Assembly: GCA_019695175.1 (NCBI GenBank)
Contig: JAIBAM010000014.1
Span: 1-58,443 of the forward strand
Source of the DNA: Bdellovibrionales bacterium
Lineage (GTDB): Bacteria; Bdellovibrionota; Bdellovibrionia; Bdellovibrionales; UBA1609
Direction of reading: 5' to 3'
Length of the DNA stretch: 58,443 nt
Shown: one piece after another, positions 1 to 8,068 of the stretch
Position numbering within the stretch: the stretch's first letter is position 1
How the letters are laid out: every line of letters begins with the position of its first letter
The notes under the pieces: model-generated
Seen by the model: only the letters and a program-made list of their open reading frames with translations
What the model was told of the DNA's origin: nothing
Databases searched by the model: none
Program-made: the position numbers and the translations under genes

Positions 1-509
1 TGGATTTTTTTTGCATTTTTAATTTCTTTTCGAATAAGGCTTCCATAGGATTGTCCACCCATATCTTTTAAATGATGGTGGCGAATATTTTTTACGTCAA
101 TGACAGCTTGTCTTAACCACGGGAGAACTTCATGAACCTGATGCTGCAGTAGTTGGGTTGAGATGTCTGAAGAGTTTATTGCAGAAGCAGTATTTTCATC
201 CCGTGTGGGAGATTTTATTTGGCTTTCTAAGTGTTCGACAAATAATTTAAATTGTCCAAACACTTCAGTTTCTCCAACGACGGGAGAGTGAAGGCCACAC
301 ACGATGGAAAGAAGAAGTCGATAGGCCTCTTGATCAAAAAAGATTTGATCTAAATCCGAGTTTAAATTCAAGAATTGTAAATCTTGTTTGGGTCCCCAGT
401 GAAAAGCCAATTGACGCATACAGGTGGACCAGAGGAGCCAGTCGTGATTAGCTTCAGACCATGACCAAGGTTCGGCATGGGGGCGATGTATGATAATAAA
501 TTGATGCAT
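1..509 (-). CDS. hemA: Glutamyl-tRNA reductase, N-terminal part (runs off window)
   Basis: The reading frame is open from ATG at 509 down to base 1, giving 169 codons and no stop, so the 3' part lies outside the window. The product would reduce glutamyl-tRNA to glutamate-1-semialdehyde, the first step of C5 haem synthesis in the cytoplasm. Visible family marks are STCMR with the likely catalytic Cys30, then the stretch LLLSIVCGLHSPVVGETEVF that matches the conserved VVGE region, and later GGQSYGSLIRKEIKNAK. Most family members carry about 50 residues before the catalytic Cys; here there are 29, and a TGA lies in frame about ten codons upstream, so the short N-terminus seems real unless a base is wrong. 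It is divergent from the lipoprotein gene at 730. Confidence 0.82.
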   Translation of the reverse strand, partial: MHQFIIIHRPHAEPWSWSEANHDWLLWSTCMRQLAFHWGPKQDLQFLNLNSDLDQIFFDQEAYRLLLSIVCGLHSPVVGETEVFGQFKLFVEHLESQIKSPTRDENTASAINSSDISTQLLQHQVHEVLPWLRQAVIDVKNIRHHHLKDMGGQSYGSLIRKEIKNAKKI

Positions 510-673
510 GCTCAAAATATATCGCTTAACCTGTTCAAGTTTGTCACAGAACTGTCATGTTTGTGTTCTCAAATTGAGATTTTTAGAATCTTTATGAGGA
601 AGCTGTAACCCAATCGCTCAAAATTTTTAAACAGGCGCTTAGGTCAAGAATTTATTAAGAATTAAATAAAGAG

Positions 674-690
674 AGAAGAGGTAGTTTATT
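674..690 (+). promoter_or_regulatory. Strong ribosome binding site ahead of a possible ATT start
   Basis: AGAAGAGG at 674-681 is the only good Shine-Dalgarno match ahead of the next gene, and it lies six bases before ATT at 688, with an in-frame TAG at 682-684. No ATG, GTG or TTG follows at a normal distance; the first standard start in frame is TTG at 730. Starting at ATT would give a short basic and hydrophobic leader (FFRVIIYIFFGIGLSF) ending at a Cys, as in lipoproteins. AUU starts are known but rare (infC). Confidence 0.35.
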
Positions 691-729
691 TTTTTTCGAG
701 TAATTATTTATATTTTTTTTGGTATCGGA

Positions 730-1746
730 TTGAGTTTTTGTGGCAAAGGAAATCTGAATTCGGGACGAGTTGAAAGTACAAAACAGGATGTGCCATTAGA
801 TCCTAAATCTGACCCAGGGGCTTTATCTCCCTTTTTATTTTTGCTCAATGACTTAAGTTATTTCTACCATACGATCAAAAACCTAACTCACCTTCGTGAA
901 ACCCAAAGCATCCCCTGCAGGGAGGTTAATTTTTCGAGATGGAAAGGGTCAGAGGATTTGAGTGAACTTATTTCAATTCAAACCAACACTCGATGTTTTT
1001 CTGACTCAGTAAAAGAGTCTCCAGTTGGAAGACTTCAGAGAGGGGAGATTCTACCTTTCATTTTGGGTTTGGAAAAATTTGATTTATTACGGGTGACAAA
1101 AATTCCCAATGATCGTTGGGGGACAACCCTTGTTAAATTTGATCAAGCCTTTTTACAGGAGTTAGATCCCCTCATCATTTATAACGAAAAAGGAGTGAAG
1201 ATTTTAACCTTTTCTTTTTCATTAAATATTTGGTTGGATCAGGATCAGGAACACGCACAAAATCCGGTCTATGAATTTAGTTTTCAAACAAAATGGCAAA
1301 CTCATACCTTGCCCAAACCCTTTCATTCCGGACAGTGGGATTCGGTATTTTCTGGAAAAATTAAGCCGGGTCGAGCTTTACGGGGGAATTCTGCAGAATT
1401 AATTTATACTGATGTCACTACGGAATCTCATTTACAATTTCTGACTTTGTCGGGGTTGGAACTGCAAGAAGAAGTCCAAAAAGTATCTGTTTCGTCGGGT
1501 GGTTTTGTCTTTAACTCTTGTGGAGTACCTGCAATAGAAACTCAATGGTTAGGGGAGTATGAAACCAGCCTCTTTCCCGACAAAAAAACAAATGTGATTT
1601 TCAAAGTGAACCCATCTCATGCCACAATTATGGGTTTGGAAAATAAATTTCCTTTGGGTACCTGTCGACAAATGGAGTTTGTCTTTCGAGAAAGAGTCTT
1701 AAGACAATTGGTTCACATCAATCAGTTAAGGAGATCTATAAATTGA
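730..1746 (+). CDS. Putative lipoprotein, unknown function
   Basis: I do not recognise the family. The first standard start in frame is TTG at 730, but the frame is open back to 685 and codes for a hydrophobic stretch that ends at Cys4 of the 730 form, so the true product is probably a lipoprotein starting near 688 (see the ribosome binding site entry). The residue before the Cys is Phe, which is unusual for a lipobox. The mature protein is about 330 residues with further cysteines, including a SCGVP motif near the C-terminus. It overlaps the next gene by four bases, and both carry a late SCG(V/I)P motif, so they may be diverged duplicates working together in the envelope. Confidence is good for coding, low for function. 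Confidence 0.7.
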   Translation: MSFCGKGNLNSGRVESTKQDVPLDPKSDPGALSPFLFLLNDLSYFYHTIKNLTHLRETQSIPCREVNFSRWKGSEDLSELISIQTNTRCFSDSVKESPVGRLQRGEILPFILGLEKFDLLRVTKIPNDRWGTTLVKFDQAFLQELDPLIIYNEKGVKILTFSFSLNIWLDQDQEHAQNPVYEFSFQTKWQTHTLPKPFHSGQWDSVFSGKIKPGRALRGNSAELIYTDVTTESHLQFLTLSGLELQEEVQKVSVSSGGFVFNSCGVPAIETQWLGEYETSLFPDKKTNVIFKVNPSHATIMGLENKFPLGTCRQMEFVFRERVLRQLVHINQLRRSIN

Positions 1747-2729
1747 AGTTAGTTACAGAAAATTCCTCACCAGGCAGATCTTTTTTTAAGGGGTTACACC
1801 TGTTTAGTTTGATTTTTTTTCTATTGTTAACACACTGTAATCAAAAAGATCGTTCGCTGCGAAACATTAGGTTTAGAAGTGAAAAGCCAAGTCGAGATCA
1901 CGATCAAAAATTAAAACGGGACGTGTTGGACCAATTCCAAATGGCTGTTTTTGGATGGATGGATCTCTTTGAGATAGTACAGGCACTTTCGTTATATGAA
2001 ACAAAAGCAAATCCTACGAGCTGCTTACAAAAAAGAGATCAAACTTTAATTTGGGATTGCAAACTCTCGACGGTAAATGCTTATGCTCGAATCGGTCAAG
2101 CACGGATCCTTCAGAATGGTTCAAATTGGGTTGTGCAAACAGAGGGTGAAGGTCTTTCCATTTACATAACTGTTGGAAAAAAATATTTAGGAGCCCATCA
2201 ATCTTTTAAACTGGATCTTGTTCAAGGGGAAAACAATGTTTTCCAAGTAAAAATGAATTCTTTCTTGAGCGTGGATTTTGTGAACGGTTTGATGGTACAA
2301 AAAAATCACCTGCAATGGAATATGACCGGCTCTCTCATTTTAAAAGAGTTGCCGTGGAGTTTGCAACAAGCGGAAGTGACATTCCTCTTATCAAAATCGT
2401 TTGTACCCTTACAGAGCGAAACAGGTTCCGTAAGCTCTGACGAGGTATCGGGGGATCAGTCAGCAGAGGTTGTGGCGGATTCTAAAGAGAAATGGAGCTT
2501 GGTTCATCAGGAAGATGTGGAGTTGGGATCCTGTGGAATTCCCACAGGGCGGTTTAAATTTGCTCAAGAACAAAAAGGAAGTTTTTTTATCGTTTCGAAT
2601 GAAAAAGAAGGATTTTTTGAGGTGACCCAGAAAAAAATAAAAAATCCTTGGGTTGTTTGTAAAGAGCCTTTGTATGGATTCATGGTGTTGCGTCGACCCT
2701 GGTTGCGTTTTTTACTAAATTATTACTAA
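1743..2729 (+). CDS. Putative lipoprotein, unknown function
   Basis: The start is TTG at 1743, supported by AAGGAG eight bases upstream, and it overlaps the stop of the previous gene, which points to translational coupling. Residues 15-32 are a hydrophobic leader (FFKGLHLFSLIFFLLLTHC) with Cys32 as the likely lipidated residue; His just before it is atypical. The rest has no family I can name. It is cysteine-containing, with pairs near residues 95 and 107 and a SCGIP motif near residue 264 that resembles SCGVP in the upstream protein. A short run rich in Ser, Asp and Glu lies at about 224-250. The gene is the second of a two-gene unit next to hemA; I cannot infer a role. Confidence 0.72.
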   Translation: MKLVTENSSPGRSFFKGLHLFSLIFFLLLTHCNQKDRSLRNIRFRSEKPSRDHDQKLKRDVLDQFQMAVFGWMDLFEIVQALSLYETKANPTSCLQKRDQTLIWDCKLSTVNAYARIGQARILQNGSNWVVQTEGEGLSIYITVGKKYLGAHQSFKLDLVQGENNVFQVKMNSFLSVDFVNGLMVQKNHLQWNMTGSLILKELPWSLQQAEVTFLLSKSFVPLQSETGSVSSDEVSGDQSAEVVADSKEKWSLVHQEDVELGSCGIPTGRFKFAQEQKGSFFIVSNEKEGFFEVTQKKIKNPWVVCKEPLYGFMVLRRPWLRFLLNYY

Positions 2730-2799
2730 ACGCAGGAACCTTTTAGAATTTTGAATATTCCTTGCTTGGTTCTAAAAATTTAGTTATTCGAGACGATCT

Positions 2800-3072
2800 A
2801 TGACACGATTTATTTGTTTTATACTTTTTGGAGCTTTATTTGTAAGTACATTAGCTACATGGTTATCACCAAGGCTGGTTTCTTGGTATGCCAGCCCCCC
2901 TGTTGCCATTGGGGTGACTTGTGATCCGGCAATGAAGTGGGCCATGAACAAACTGATTGTAGGGCAAAGTATTGGTTTGGCGGTGGGGGCTTGTTTAGGC
3001 TTCGCATTTTATTTTTGGTTCAAAGGGTCTAAAAAAGTTACTAAAGAATCTGTCGAGATGAAAAGGCAATAA
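2800..3072 (+). CDS. Small membrane protein, unknown function
   Basis: This 90-residue protein starts at ATG 2800, about 70 bases after the lipoprotein gene and on the same strand. It has two likely membrane segments, residues 4-26 and 53-74, with a loop between them containing one Cys and several prolines, and a basic C-terminal tail (GSKKVTKESVEMKRQ) that should stay in the cytoplasm. No enzyme motif is visible. The ribosome binding site is weak. A possible terminator follows at 3137-3166, so it may end a transcription unit with the two lipoproteins. Confidence 0.6.
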   Translation: MTRFICFILFGALFVSTLATWLSPRLVSWYASPPVAIGVTCDPAMKWAMNKLIVGQSIGLAVGACLGFAFYFWFKGSKKVTKESVEMKRQ

Positions 3073-3136
3073 GTTATTTTTTAGTGAGGGTTCATTTTTA
3101 AAAAGGGTTTGACCCAAATGGAGATCTCAGAAGGGT

Positions 3137-3166
3137 GTGTTTCAGAAACACGTCATTTATTTTTTT
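3137..3166 (+). terminator. Possible rho-independent terminator
   Basis: GTGTTTC at 3137-3143 pairs with GAAACAC at 3145-3151, so the loop must open into the stem. After CGTCATTTA comes a run of T at 3160-3166. It sits 65 bases after the small membrane protein gene. The gap between stem and T-run is longer than ideal, so this is tentative. Confidence 0.35.
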
Positions 3167-3247
3167 AGAAGGATTTTCTCCTGGATGAAGAGGGTGGAAT
3201 TTTTCTTTGTGAGATCGAGAAATTGTCGTAGAAATGTAAGGATCTTT

Positions 3248-3712
3248 TTATTGCGAGTTGCTGGGTTGAGTAGATAAATTAAATTTTTCACACGTTACGT
3301 TCGCACTCTGACTGGGCTGTTGTACCTCTGCTGTTGGTGAAGCTGAAATAGTTGTTGAAGTTGAAATAATAGTTGCAAACCTTAAAGTTAATTTTCCATC
3401 TGAATTTTCGAACGTAATATTACAATTGTATTTTAACCAAGAAGCTAAACATTCGATTCTACCATTTTTCGTGTCCGGATCAGCAGAGTATTTTTCTGAG
3501 CATGTTTTTAGGATTAGTAGAGAAAGCTGAGAACTTGGGTCACTTTCACTAGTATGAATAATTTTTTCTGCAAATTCAGCTAGGACCTGTTTTTGTTGCT
3601 GAGTGTAATTATTAAAATCGGGAGGAACGTACCAGTAAACAGGATACGCCCAAAGGTTCGTGGAAGAGAACAATAACACGATTAGAAAATTTAAAACAAA
3701 TTTTATTGACAT
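3248..3712 (-). CDS. Secreted protein, unknown function
   Basis: The 154-residue product begins with a clear signal peptide (about residues 1-22, hydrophobic core FVLNFLIVLLFSSTNLWA, cleavage likely after LWA). The mature part starts with the tyrosine- and proline-rich stretch YPVYWYVPPDF, then a Gln-rich helix. It has cysteines near residues 70, 88, 96 and 140, which suggests disulphide bonds outside the cytoplasm. The C-terminus is rich in Ser and Thr. I see no known domain. The gene is convergent with the small membrane protein at 2800 and has no close partner. Confidence 0.6.
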   Translation of the reverse strand: MSIKFVLNFLIVLLFSSTNLWAYPVYWYVPPDFNNYTQQQKQVLAEFAEKIIHTSESDPSSQLSLLILKTCSEKYSADPDTKNGRIECLASWLKYNCNITFENSDGKLTLRFATIISTSTTISASPTAEVQQPSQSANVTCEKFNLSTQPSNSQ

Positions 3713-4294
3713 AAAAACTCTACCCTTAATTTATCGTTTTTGTTTCTTAATATTACTTAAGTAAAAAATTTTAATTTTGAACTTTTTTTATGCTTTTACT
3801 TTGCATGCATAAAGCATGCCGGCTGCACTGCTGTATTTATTCAATTGATCCAAATGGGGGTCAATTGATCCAGATGGGGGAGTTATTTTGTTAATTTCAG
3901 AGAAAAGGTTGTGTAAACAAGTGTTTTTGGTATTTGTTTTTGTAGTTTATGCCAATGGAGGTTTGGATTAAAAGTGGCGGAATCGTCGATAATTAATGGT
4001 CAACCATATAATAAATTCCTGGTGGGTAAAAGTCAGGTGCCGTTATTGAGCCTGGGCAGGGTATTTTTTCATGGTATGTACTTTGCTCTAGTATTTATAA
4101 AAACAAATTAAATATTTTTGATTTTCCCTAAGCATAAGGTCGGATCAGGTTGGGGCTGGGTTTTATATCAAACCAATTGGCTCAAACTTTTTTTGCATGG
4201 ACCAGCAGTAGACTCTCCTCTATCTTCTCAATCCAGTTTAGACTACCCTAAAAATGTTTGCCACGCTCTTCATCCCAGGTAAGGGGGATTTAAA
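3713..4294. other. Long intergenic region with a tandem repeat
   Basis: About 580 bases without a supported gene. It holds the tandem 20-base repeat described at 3841-3880 and otherwise AT-rich DNA with many stops in all frames. The last part must carry the promoter of proBA; I could not pick a convincing -35/-10 pair. The region may be the scar of a lost insertion element. Confidence 0.5.
3841..3880. repeat. Two 20-bp tandem repeats, possible orphan IS21-type end
   Basis: TCAATTGATCCAAATGGGGG at 3841-3860 is followed at once by the same 20 bases with one change (A to G at the 13th base) at 3861-3880. Spaced copies of a GGGTCAATT-like word are typical of the ends of IS21-family elements, but no istA or istB gene is present here, so the link is a guess from memory of such ends. 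Confidence 0.45.
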
Positions 4295-5098
4295 TTGAAA
4301 AAATCAAATGCTAAATCAAATATGAAAAAACGCAGATGGGTAGTTAAAGCTGGAAGTCGAATGGTATGTGAGGGGGGGCCCCTTCTTTTACGTACCTGGA
4401 TGCATCAGGTTCGAGATTTAGGGAAAAAACATCAAATTGAGGTGATTTGGGTGACTTCGGGGGCGATTGCATTGGCAGCTCTTCGTACCGATTTTAAAAA
4501 AAGCATAAAAACTCTCCCTGAAAAACAAGCCCTAAGCGCCATAGGTCAACCTCTTATTATGGATCAGTACAATTTAGCTTTACAAGCTACCAGTTTGTTG
4601 GGCGCCCAGGTTCTGCTAACGGCAGGGGATATGGAAGACCCTTCACGACGCAGGAATTTGCAGAATACTTTAAATCAACTGCTAAAAATGAAGATAGTTC
4701 CAATTCTAAATGAAAATGATGCTGTTGCTACTGAAGAAATTAAATTTGGTGACAATGACTCATTGGCCTCAAAAGTAGCTATTATGATGAGGGCTGAACG
4801 TCTAATCTTACTAACTGATGTAGAGGGGCTTTATGAGGATGATCCTAAAAAAAATGCTCAAGCTCCTTTGATCCATTTTGTTGCTAAACTTGAAACAAAA
4901 GAAATGAAGTTTGCAAAAAGGTCCAAATCTAAGCAAGGTACTGGGGGAATGATTTCTAAGCTTAGAGCTGCAGACCAAGCCCTCAAGCATAATATAATAA
5001 CCCATTTGATTCGTGGGGATCATCCTCATAATTTATTGGGAATTGCCAGTGGAGAGTCCATCGGAACTCAGATTGGAGGACAGCCTCATGAGGGATAA
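4295..5098 (+). CDS. proB: Glutamate 5-kinase
   Basis: ProB phosphorylates L-glutamate to gamma-glutamyl phosphate, the first step of proline synthesis, in the cytoplasm. The amino acid kinase fold is clear: the N-terminal VVKAGSRMV, the WVTSGAIALA loop, LTAGDMEDPSRRRNLQNTL, NENDAVATEEIKFGDNDSLA (substrate and metal site) and LTDVEGLYEDDP, followed by GTGGMISKLRAA. The protein is 267 residues and ends after the kinase domain, so it lacks the C-terminal PUA domain of the E. coli type. The start is TTG at 4295 with AGGGGGA upstream; an internal ATG at 4322 is possible. The stop overlaps proA by eleven bases, so the two genes are coupled. Canonical proteins have Ser where this one has Arg in KAGSR. 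Confidence 0.93.
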   Translation: MKKSNAKSNMKKRRWVVKAGSRMVCEGGPLLLRTWMHQVRDLGKKHQIEVIWVTSGAIALAALRTDFKKSIKTLPEKQALSAIGQPLIMDQYNLALQATSLLGAQVLLTAGDMEDPSRRRNLQNTLNQLLKMKIVPILNENDAVATEEIKFGDNDSLASKVAIMMRAERLILLTDVEGLYEDDPKKNAQAPLIHFVAKLETKEMKFAKRSKSKQGTGGMISKLRAADQALKHNIITHLIRGDHPHNLLGIASGESIGTQIGGQPHEG

Positions 5099-6344
5099 TT
5101 CTATTGTAAAGTCTATTAAAGAATTGCGCCTTTCGCAGAGAAAACTTCAGGCGCTAGATTCTCAGTTAAAAAACAACTTGCTTAGGGCTTTGTCCCTGTC
5201 GCTACTTGAAGGTGAAAAACTCATTTTGCAGGCCAACAGGGAGGATTTAAATAATTTACCTGGTGATACAACAGAGGCCTTTCGAGATCGTTTGGAGCTT
5301 CATCCGAAGCGAATTCAAGATATTACAGAAAGTTTAAAACAGGTGGCCTGTCTTCCAGATCCGGTGGATGAACTAGTTGAAGAGAAAGTTTTATCAAATA
5401 AATTAAATTTAAAAAAAATCCGAGCTCCTTTAGGTCTTATTTTTATGATTTTTGAGTCTAGGCCCAATGTGATTCTAGAAGTGTTTTCATTGGCTTTTAA
5501 GTCTGGAAACCTGATCGTCCTGAGAGGGGGATCTGATTCAAAACGAACCGCCCATGAAATTTATAAAATCATCTCACAAACTTTGATCCGTGAAGGTGTT
5601 TTGTTCCCAGTTTTTTTTGCCATCGAAAATTATGAGCGAAATTTAGTTTTAGATCTTTTGGCACGCAAAGATTTAATTGATGTTGTGATTCCCCGGGGAG
5701 GAGAAAAACTTATTTCCTTAGTGCAAGATAATGCCAAAATGCCCATCATTAAAAATGATCGCGGTCTTTGTCATGCCTACGTCGACGAAGATGCAGATCT
5801 GACGATGGCGATGGATATTATTATTAATGGTAAAACCCAAAGACCCGGAGTTTGTAATTCTTTAGAAACGATTCTAGTTCATAAAAATTGTGCGGAAGGA
5901 TTTCTTCCAAGTTTGTATCAGGCCACGCAAAAATTTTCGGTGGAATGGCATGTTGACAACAGGTCTGAGAAAATTCTTCATGGAAAGCCACAAATAAAAT
6001 TAGCCACTGCAGAGGACTGGAACACAGAGTATCTCAGACAGATAATGAATTGTAAAATTGTCGATAGTTTGGACGAGGCTTTGCTTCACATTGAAAAATA
6101 TGGTTCAAAGCATTCCGAGGTTATTATTACTTCAGCGATTGAAAAAGCACGACGCTTTCAAAAGGAAGTGGATGCGGCGGTGGTTTATTGGAATGCCTCC
6201 ACCAGATTCACCGATGGGTTTGAATTTGGCTTGGGAGGTGAGATTGGCATTAGCACCCAAAAACTTCATGTTCGAGGGCCAGTGGGACTTTATGAATTAA
6301 CAACCCCGCGGTGGATTGTGGATGGTACTGGTCAAGTGAGGTAA
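5088..6344 (+). CDS. proA: Gamma-glutamyl phosphate reductase
   Basis: ProA reduces gamma-glutamyl phosphate with NADPH to glutamate-5-semialdehyde, the second step of proline synthesis. I place the start at ATG 5088, which has GGAGGA nine bases upstream and overlaps the end of proB; the frame is open further upstream to 5013 but that part lies inside proB. The 418-residue length is normal for the family. Recognisable parts are the cofactor loop IFESRPNVILEVFSLAFKSG, VVIPRGGEKLI, NGKTQRPGVCNSLET with the catalytic Cys, and the C-terminal FEFGLGGEIGISTQKLHVRG, VGLYELTT. It is the partner of proB and probably made in a complex with it. Confidence 0.96.
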   Translation: MRDNSIVKSIKELRLSQRKLQALDSQLKNNLLRALSLSLLEGEKLILQANREDLNNLPGDTTEAFRDRLELHPKRIQDITESLKQVACLPDPVDELVEEKVLSNKLNLKKIRAPLGLIFMIFESRPNVILEVFSLAFKSGNLIVLRGGSDSKRTAHEIYKIISQTLIREGVLFPVFFAIENYERNLVLDLLARKDLIDVVIPRGGEKLISLVQDNAKMPIIKNDRGLCHAYVDEDADLTMAMDIIINGKTQRPGVCNSLETILVHKNCAEGFLPSLYQATQKFSVEWHVDNRSEKILHGKPQIKLATAEDWNTEYLRQIMNCKIVDSLDEALLHIEKYGSKHSEVIITSAIEKARRFQKEVDAAVVYWNASTRFTDGFEFGLGGEIGISTQKLHVRGPVGLYELTTPRWIVDGTGQVR

Positions 6345-6499
6345 AGATTTCTCCACCATGAAATCAGTTCCCCCAGATTTTAAGATGGAGGAGGAGTTTT
6401 TTGATGTAGAAAAAATGCCTCCAATAAAAAAATCAAATTGAGCTAACTGCGCTTTATTGCCTAACAGGATATTATCTAACAGGATTGCCAAACAAGATT

Positions 6500-7693
6500 T
6501 TATTCTTTTTTAAAGACAAATATAGCATTGGTTCCATCTACCTCATCATCAGAACCCTTGAGGTTATCTTTATAAACAAGTCTAAATCCAGTTCCTTCAG
6601 CTAAACTCTCAATCTCTTCAGGAATGAAACGTTTACTTTGGAAGTGATGAACTCTCGCACCACTTGGTAAGATACCTACCTCAATACCATTATGAAAAAT
6701 TTGAATGTCTCTATTTATAACATAATTGCCTATAATACTCAGTCTTATGGGATCCCAAGTTACCTCGTAGCTAAAGTCACTCGAGTCAAAACCCATGGAA
6801 AGCAATGGACCGAGAGCGACCCTTACTTTTTGGGGAGATCTATATCTTTCAATCAGTTTTTCGATGTTATTGGGGTCATAAGTGACTACAGCTAGAGCGA
6901 AAATTGAGCCACTGGGCGCTATTTCAGAAAGTCTATGTAAAAATTCTCTGCGCGTCCCACTAGGAAAATTTCCGAATGTCTGTCCAAAAAATAGAAATAA
7001 ATTATGAATTATGTTTCCTGGAAGGTTATCTTGAGAATCTTGGTTAATTTTTTTCGCCAGATGAATCATTGCCATTGCAGTAGTTAAGAAATCAACAGTT
7101 GGGTCTACGGTTAAGGATCGTGACATCAGAAACCTATCAGAAAATTTATCACGCACCATTGCTAGTAATGGGTTAGATACATCGACGGGCATATAACATA
7201 TCGGATTAGGACATTTGTTATGAATTCCTTCTATTAAACCCATGGCCGTTTCTCCATCACCAGAACCAAGATCAATAAAATTTAACTTATCATTCCCTTG
7301 AAGGGAGGGTAAAAAATGAAGTTTTAGGAATTCAAGAAATAATTTAATTTCGTATCCTTTAACTTTGCCGAAAGGGTTGTCCAGATTTTGATCAGCGTCG
7401 GGCTTCTGCGGTTCAAAAGCGGTTGACCACGCTTGAGCACCATCCTCTGTAAGGTAGTCTAAAAAAGTGGGAACTACTCTGGAACTTACAAGCGCTCGCA
7501 GATAGGCAAGTGTATGACGACCAAAAGCATCTGGGGCGTTAATAATTTTGGGAGGCGGTTTTTTGGGGTGTAATAGGCCTCTGCATTTTTCATCAGGATT
7601 GGCAAAACCACTTGCGGGGATAATGGTGATGAGAAGTAAACCGGGAAAGATGATGAACGCGATAGTTTGTTTTATGTAACTTTTTGTGACCAA
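6500..7693 (-). CDS. EgtD-like SAM methyltransferase with signal peptide
   Basis: The body resembles the histidine-specific methyltransferase family (EgtD, PF10017). It shows a SAM-binding motif FIDLGSGDGETA at residues 139-150, then YMPVDVSNPLL, then FLFFGQTFGNFPSG, and a C-terminal VHHFQSKRFIPEEIESLAEG that matches the family's ending. The N-terminus (residues 1-31) is a signal peptide or membrane anchor: basic start, core IAFIIFPGLLLITIIPA, likely cleavage after SGFA. SAM is not expected in the periplasm, so an exported enzyme of this type is odd; it may be membrane-anchored facing the cytoplasm, may act in another cell, or may have a new role. It is 397 residues, convergent with proA and has no ergothioneine partner genes nearby. 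The fold call is fairly sure, the substrate unknown. Confidence 0.7.
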   Translation of the reverse strand: MVTKSYIKQTIAFIIFPGLLLITIIPASGFANPDEKCRGLLHPKKPPPKIINAPDAFGRHTLAYLRALVSSRVVPTFLDYLTEDGAQAWSTAFEPQKPDADQNLDNPFGKVKGYEIKLFLEFLKLHFLPSLQGNDKLNFIDLGSGDGETAMGLIEGIHNKCPNPICYMPVDVSNPLLAMVRDKFSDRFLMSRSLTVDPTVDFLTTAMAMIHLAKKINQDSQDNLPGNIIHNLFLFFGQTFGNFPSGTRREFLHRLSEIAPSGSIFALAVVTYDPNNIEKLIERYRSPQKVRVALGPLLSMGFDSSDFSYEVTWDPIRLSIIGNYVINRDIQIFHNGIEVGILPSGARVHHFQSKRFIPEEIESLAEGTGFRLVYKDNLKGSDDEVDGTNAIFVFKKE

Positions 7694-8068
7694 ATCAAAT
7701 CCAACGGTAAAACTTACTTTTGTTAGGTATCGGCCGTAAAATAATTTTTGTATACAAAAATTATTTACCTATCATTTAATATATTCATTTTTTATTTTTT
7801 ACAAGTTTGTTGATTGAGTTCAGAAAAGAAAAAATTTTATCATGTAAAAATTTTACGTCTTGTTGGTTGGAAAAATAAGTTTTGGGCCGGAAAGGCTTTT
7901 TAATCTAGAGCTTATCAATGTCCGATCCGAAGGCTCTAATTAAGGGATTTCAATAGCTGAAAAAAAACGGCTAAAAAAAGCTGCTGTCGTGGTGGTGGTG
8001 CTTCAGTTTTTCGCCTTCAGAGGGTTTCAAAAATATGAAATTAATGAAACTTTTTTACAACTCTCAAA
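7694..8068. other. Intergenic region between spoVG and the methyltransferase gene
   Basis: About 375 bases, AT-rich, with stops in all frames. It should hold the promoter of the methyltransferase gene and the terminator of spoVG. I see a short inverted word pair around 7743-7766 (AATAATTTTTGTA with TACAAAAATTATT), which could act as an operator or weak terminator. I see no RNA gene. Confidence 0.4.

Noticed and set aside
6461-6485. CTAACAGGAT repeated with a 15-base period
   Set aside because: Only two short copies, between convergent genes, with no link to any function.
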